A stretch of DNA of 64,000 bases from Apium graveolens (Eukaryota > Streptophyta > Magnoliopsida > Apiales > Apiaceae), in contig NC_133649.1 of NCBI RefSeq assembly GCF_009905375.1, forward strand, positions 239,100,201-239,164,200, written 5' to 3'. The stretch's first letter is position 1. Each line of letters opens with the position of its first letter. Below are positions 60,454 to 64,000 of the stretch, piece after piece. The position numbers and the translations under genes were made by a program. Below the pieces are notes generated by a model. It saw nothing but the letters and a program-made list of their open reading frames with translations. It made no database searches and was not told the origin of the DNA.

Positions 60454-60632
60454 AGGTTATAAGTCACTGACACAAGCCTAGGTTAACGGGAATGGGTAGA
60501 GGGTTAAGATTAGAAGTAAGGCATAGGATGAGAGAACGTTGAGAGGTTGAGTGCTTCGGTATATCAGGTATTAGTATAGTTTGCGTTATGGAACGAGATT
60601 CTTATATTACGATATGATTTCAGATAGCAGAG

Positions 60633-61145
60633 ATGGTCAACTCTTTTATTCCAGTATCAGCTGATCATTCAGAGCCTTCAGTTGGAGTTCCGTTTTCGGA
60701 TCCACGTCCTGTTGTTCCACTAGCATTGGCTATTCTACCTCCACCGGTGTTGCAGCCCGTACCACTGCAGGCTATTCCACCTCCAGGCATGAGGCCACCT
60801 ATCAGAGGACCCCCACCTGCGGATTCAGGCTTTACTAGTCATTCAGTTATGGGAGTACCTTTCCAGTTCTCTTCCTATCCTGTCCCATATCATCAGTTTG
60901 AGGCTTGCCTTATGGAGCAGCGATTTCTACAGGGTCAGATCCAGGAGTTATTGCATATCATGCGTACCAGAGAGATGGGGAGTGGTGAGAGGCGACTTAG
61001 AGAGAGGCTCCAGGCGTTTCGTAGAGCAGCTGCTGTGAGGATTGCTGAGGCTACACATGAGGACATCACCCCTGATTTCCTAGTCGAGTGGGCTAAGTGG
61101 GTTCTAGAGGAGCTTGAGAAGATAGGAGGTCCAGATTTGCCATGA
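60633..61145 (+). CDS. Leader ORF of element E (170 aa), function unknown
   Basis: An intact ATG-to-TGA frame lies 198 bases after the LTR and 460 bases before gag. Residues 25-70 are Pro-rich (LAILPPPVLQPVPLQAIPPP). Residues 90-170 are predicted helical and charged (MEQRFLQGQIQELLHIM, RRLRERLQAFRRAAAVRIAE, LVEWAKWVLEELEKIGG). Position and C-terminal layout resemble the leader ORF of element D, but the sequences are far apart. No known family is recognised. Confidence 0.55.
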   Translation: MVNSFIPVSADHSEPSVGVPFSDPRPVVPLALAILPPPVLQPVPLQAIPPPGMRPPIRGPPPADSGFTSHSVMGVPFQFSSYPVPYHQFEACLMEQRFLQGQIQELLHIMRTREMGSGERRLRERLQAFRRAAAVRIAEATHEDITPDFLVEWAKWVLEELEKIGGPDLP

Positions 61146-61590
61146 GCCAGAGATTCAGAGATGGAGATGCTGAGAAGTGTTGTTATGGTTATGTAGTATG
61201 TACAGTAGTGTGTAGTGTGTATGAGTAGACCTTTGAGTGGTATTTATAGACTAGCTATGCTGACTAGTGAGTAGGTTGTTGTACCCTTTTTGCTTTTACT
61301 TTCGAAGCGTCTTTACGCTTGTACTACCCTAAAACTTTTGATCTATATATATCAGTACCTTTTTCCTTTCCAGCACTGTCATTTATTATATCGCACATGT
61401 TTTACCTTACCTTATTTATTGCACCAGTTATACCCTGTGATGCCATGTACCCTGTTTTCCATAACTGTTTATATTCTGTAAAAAAGAATGCAATTTACTT
61501 AGTTACAACCGTTTTCAAAAAGAGATATTCCTGTTTTACAAAACTTTTCTTTTATGCAAATATTTGATTTAAAAACTAAATAAATTGATT

Positions 61591-61602
61591 GATTCTTTAC
61601 AG
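61591..61602 (+). promoter_or_regulatory. Candidate 3' splice site before gag, element E
   Basis: GATTCTTTACAG ends at 61602, three bases before the gag ATG at 61606. A possible donor is GAA/GTAAGG at 60513-60521, which would remove the leader ORF. Confidence 0.4.
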
Positions 61603-61605
61603 AAA

Positions 61606-64000
61606 ATGCCTCCTAAAAGAAATACCCGCACCAACACCCGAAATGAAGAAACCAACAACAACAATAATCAAGATGATACAAACCCGAATGTGAACCCATG
61701 ACCTATGGACCCAGCAATAGCCCAGATTCTTCAAATCTTGGCTCAACAAACAGTTCACCTAGCACAACAACAACAAAGACAGACCAATCCCCAGGTAACC
61801 TTCAAAACTTTTCAGGCAATAAACCCACCAGAATTCAAGGGTTCCTTAGAGCCAATTGAAGCAAATGTTTGGTTAAAGGAAATAGAGAAGGCATTTGCCT
61901 TAGTGAAAGTGAAGGAGGAACAGAAGGTTGAGTTTGCAAGTTACTATCTGAAGAATGAAGCCACCTATTGGTGGGAGATGGTGAAGACATTGGAAGGTAC
62001 GGATGTTATTACTTGGGAAAGGTTCAAGGAATTGTTTCTAGAAAAGTATTTTCCTCAGTTTGTTCAGGATCAAATGGAGCTGAAGTTTTTAGAGTTAAAA
62101 CAAGGGAATATGTCGGTAACAGATTATGAGGGGAAATTTGAGGAATTGTCAAGGTATGTGCCGTCGTATGTTGATACTGATAGAAAGAAAGCTAAGAGAT
62201 TCCAGCAAGGCTTGAAACCATGGATCAGGGGAAAGGTAGCTATTTTTGAATTAGAGACTTATGCAGGAGTAGTACAGAAGGCTATGATCGCAGAGACAGA
62301 GAGTGAGATGTTCCAGAAAGATAAGGAAAGCAAGAAAAGGAAAGTTGAGGGAAGTGAGGGTCAGTCACAAACAGGGAAGTTTCCAAATTTTAAGAAGGGC
62401 AAGTTTCAGCCAGGGAGAAATTTTAATTTCAGAAGACAAAATGCAGGAGACGGAGGACAAGGCAATCGTCCAGCTAATGTAAATCAGCCGAATCAGTTGA
62501 GATTAACTTTTCCAGATTGTCAAGTTTGTGGAAAGAAGCATGGAGGAGTTTGTAACAAGTTGAATGTGGTATGTTTTAAATGCAACCAGAAAGGGCACTA
62601 TTCAAGGGAGTGCCGAAATCAGCCAGCAAATAAGGATCAGCCTATCCGGAATCCAGCAGTGAAGGTTCCAGCCATTGGATTTACATGTTTTAAATGTGGG
62701 AAGCCAGGACATATGGCCAGGGATTGCAAGACACCAGCCCCAGCCAGTAATGCATTGAGGATTATGGGATCTACCCCAACCGTGAATGAGACTCCAAGGG
62801 CTAGAGTTTTTGACATGTCGATGAAGGATGCGATCCAGGATACGGATGTCGTGGCAGGTACGCTTAATGTGAATTCTTTATGTGTCAAAGTGTTAATAGA
62901 TTCGGGAGCAACTCGATCGTTTATTTCACAAGACTTTGTTAGTAAATTAAATTGTCCAGTTGAATGTTTAAATGAAATAATGACTGTGGAATTAGCAAAT
63001 CAAGAACGTGTAACTGTGAACCAAGTTTGTGGAAATTGTGAGGTTGAGATTTCTGGTAGTAAGTTTTGTGTAGATTTGATACCATTTAAGTTAGGAGAAT
63101 TTGATGTAATATTAGGGATGGATTGGTTATCTAAGCATGATGCTCAGATAGATTGTCGGAATAAGAAAGTAATGGTGAAAACGCCAGACGAAAGAATAGT
63201 AACGTTCAAAGGTCAGAAACAAGTAAAGAAGTTCTTAACAATGATTCAAGCCAAGAAATTATTACGGCAAGGATGTGAGCATTTCGTAGCATATGTAATC
63301 GACAGGAGTCAGGAGCCAGCAAAACTTGAAGATATTCCAGTAGTGAATGAATTTCCAGACGTCTTTCCCGACGAATTACCAGGACTTCCTCCAGATAGAG
63401 AAATTGAATTTGCGATCGACTTAAAACCTGGAACAGAACCGGTGTCCAAAGCCCCATACAGAATGGCGCCTGTTGAGATGAAGGAGCTAGCAAGGCAATT
63501 GCAAGAATTGTTAGAGAAAGGAGTAATTAGACCTAGCGTATCCCCGTGGGGAGCCCCGGTATTATTTGTCAAGAAGAAAGATGGAAGCATGAGACTGTGC
63601 ATTGATTATAGGGAACTCAATAAGCTGACAATCAAGAACAAGTATCCGTTACCCAGAATCGATGATTTGTTTGACCAATTGAAGGGAGCCAAGTATTTCT
63701 CCAAAAAATTGATTTAAGATCGGGATATCATCAACTAAAGATCAAGCCAGAAGATATACCAAAGACAGCTTTCAGAACAAGGTATGGGCATTATGAATTT
63801 CTAGTGATGTCTTTTGGATTGACCAACGCCCCAGCAGCGTTTATGGACCTGATGAATAGAATTTTCAAAGAGTATTTGGATAAGTTTGTTATTGTGTTTA
63901 TAGACGATATTTTAATCTATTCCAAGACGAAAGAAGATCATGCGGAACATGTGAGAACGGCTTTGGAGACTTTAAGGAAGAAGAAGTTATATGCTAAACT
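61606..64000 (+). pseudogene. gag-pol of element E (gag, protease, RT; nearly intact)
   Basis: The ATG at 61606 gives MPPKRNTRTN. A TGA at 61699-61701 interrupts the N-terminus; the frame is then open from there to 63717. The gag core reads FKAF-like [16 protein letters not shown] and [17 protein letters not shown]. Zinc motifs are [26 protein letters not shown] and [14 protein letters not shown]. Protease has [11 protein letters not shown] with DSG at 62899-62907. RT enters at [20 protein letters not shown]. One extra A in the run near 63703-63708 shifts the frame; RT continues in the next frame with [10 protein letters not shown] (63897 on) to the window end. Confidence 0.9.

Larger units (their letters stand above)
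57000..64000 (+). mobile_element. Chromovirus (Tekay-like) Ty3/gypsy element E, 5' part
   Basis: It consists of LTR, initiator tRNA-Met-type primer binding site, leader ORF and a gag-pol frame that is open over 670 codons. The element runs past the window end within RT. It inserted in the copia ORF; the left flank TTCTG (56995-56999) should be repeated beyond the 3' LTR. It is the best preserved gypsy element here. Confidence 0.95.

Noticed and set aside
1..64000. Endogenous pararetrovirus (Caulimoviridae)
   Set aside because: RT and RNase H could suggest it, but LTRs, integrases and target duplications are present, and no movement protein or coat region is seen.

Overview
This window is intergenic DNA from a large, repeat-rich plant genome, most likely a eudicot (an Apiaceae-like source is a guess, not shown). 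I see no intact host gene, rRNA gene or tRNA gene. Almost every base belongs to nested transposable elements: two Ty3/gypsy Athila-like elements, three Ty3/gypsy chromovirus (Tekay-like) elements, one Ty1/copia SIRE-like element, one CACTA DNA transposon and three solo LTRs. Elements are lettered A to E from left to right; the copia element is named separately. || Layout. 1-7663 and 11726-11743: Athila-like element A (+), from inside its 5' LTR through gag, protease, RT, RNase H, integrase and an extra ORF after pol. 7664-11720: a chromovirus-type solo LTR (-) with a perfect 5-bp target duplication. 11744-15389: a second solo LTR (-) of another chromovirus family. 15390-28839: Athila-like element B (-), broken by a 4.4-kb CACTA transposon (16571-21003) and an Athila solo LTR (22037-23445). 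28840-34130: chromovirus element C (-), into whose integrase element B inserted. 34131-56999: SIRE-like copia element (+) in the LTR of C; it is split by the complete 13.5-kb chromovirus element D (41159-54650, both LTRs, perfect ACTCA duplication) and cut off by chromovirus element E (57000 to the window end). Nesting is up to three levels deep. || How the parts work. Each retroelement has the usual order LTR, primer binding site, gag, protease, polymerase, with integrase before RT in the copia and after RNase H in the gypsy elements. Athila and copia add a further ORF between pol and the 3' LTR. All the large reading frames are broken. Element E is least damaged: one in-frame TGA and one single-base frameshift in the visible part. 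|| Most interesting signals. (1) A GC-rich cassette of short palindromes lies just upstream of the TATA box in the Athila LTR, and a matching cassette plus TATA box lies upstream of the ORF after pol. The palindrome arms differ between A and B but stay complementary. This looks like a duplicated promoter or structural module. (2) Chromovirus elements D and E both have a 137-170 aa leader ORF between the primer binding site and gag. (3) Sequences resembling 3' splice sites sit immediately upstream of gag in all five gypsy elements, suggesting spliced gag mRNA. (4) The CACTA element has no visible transposase but carries gene-like sequence.
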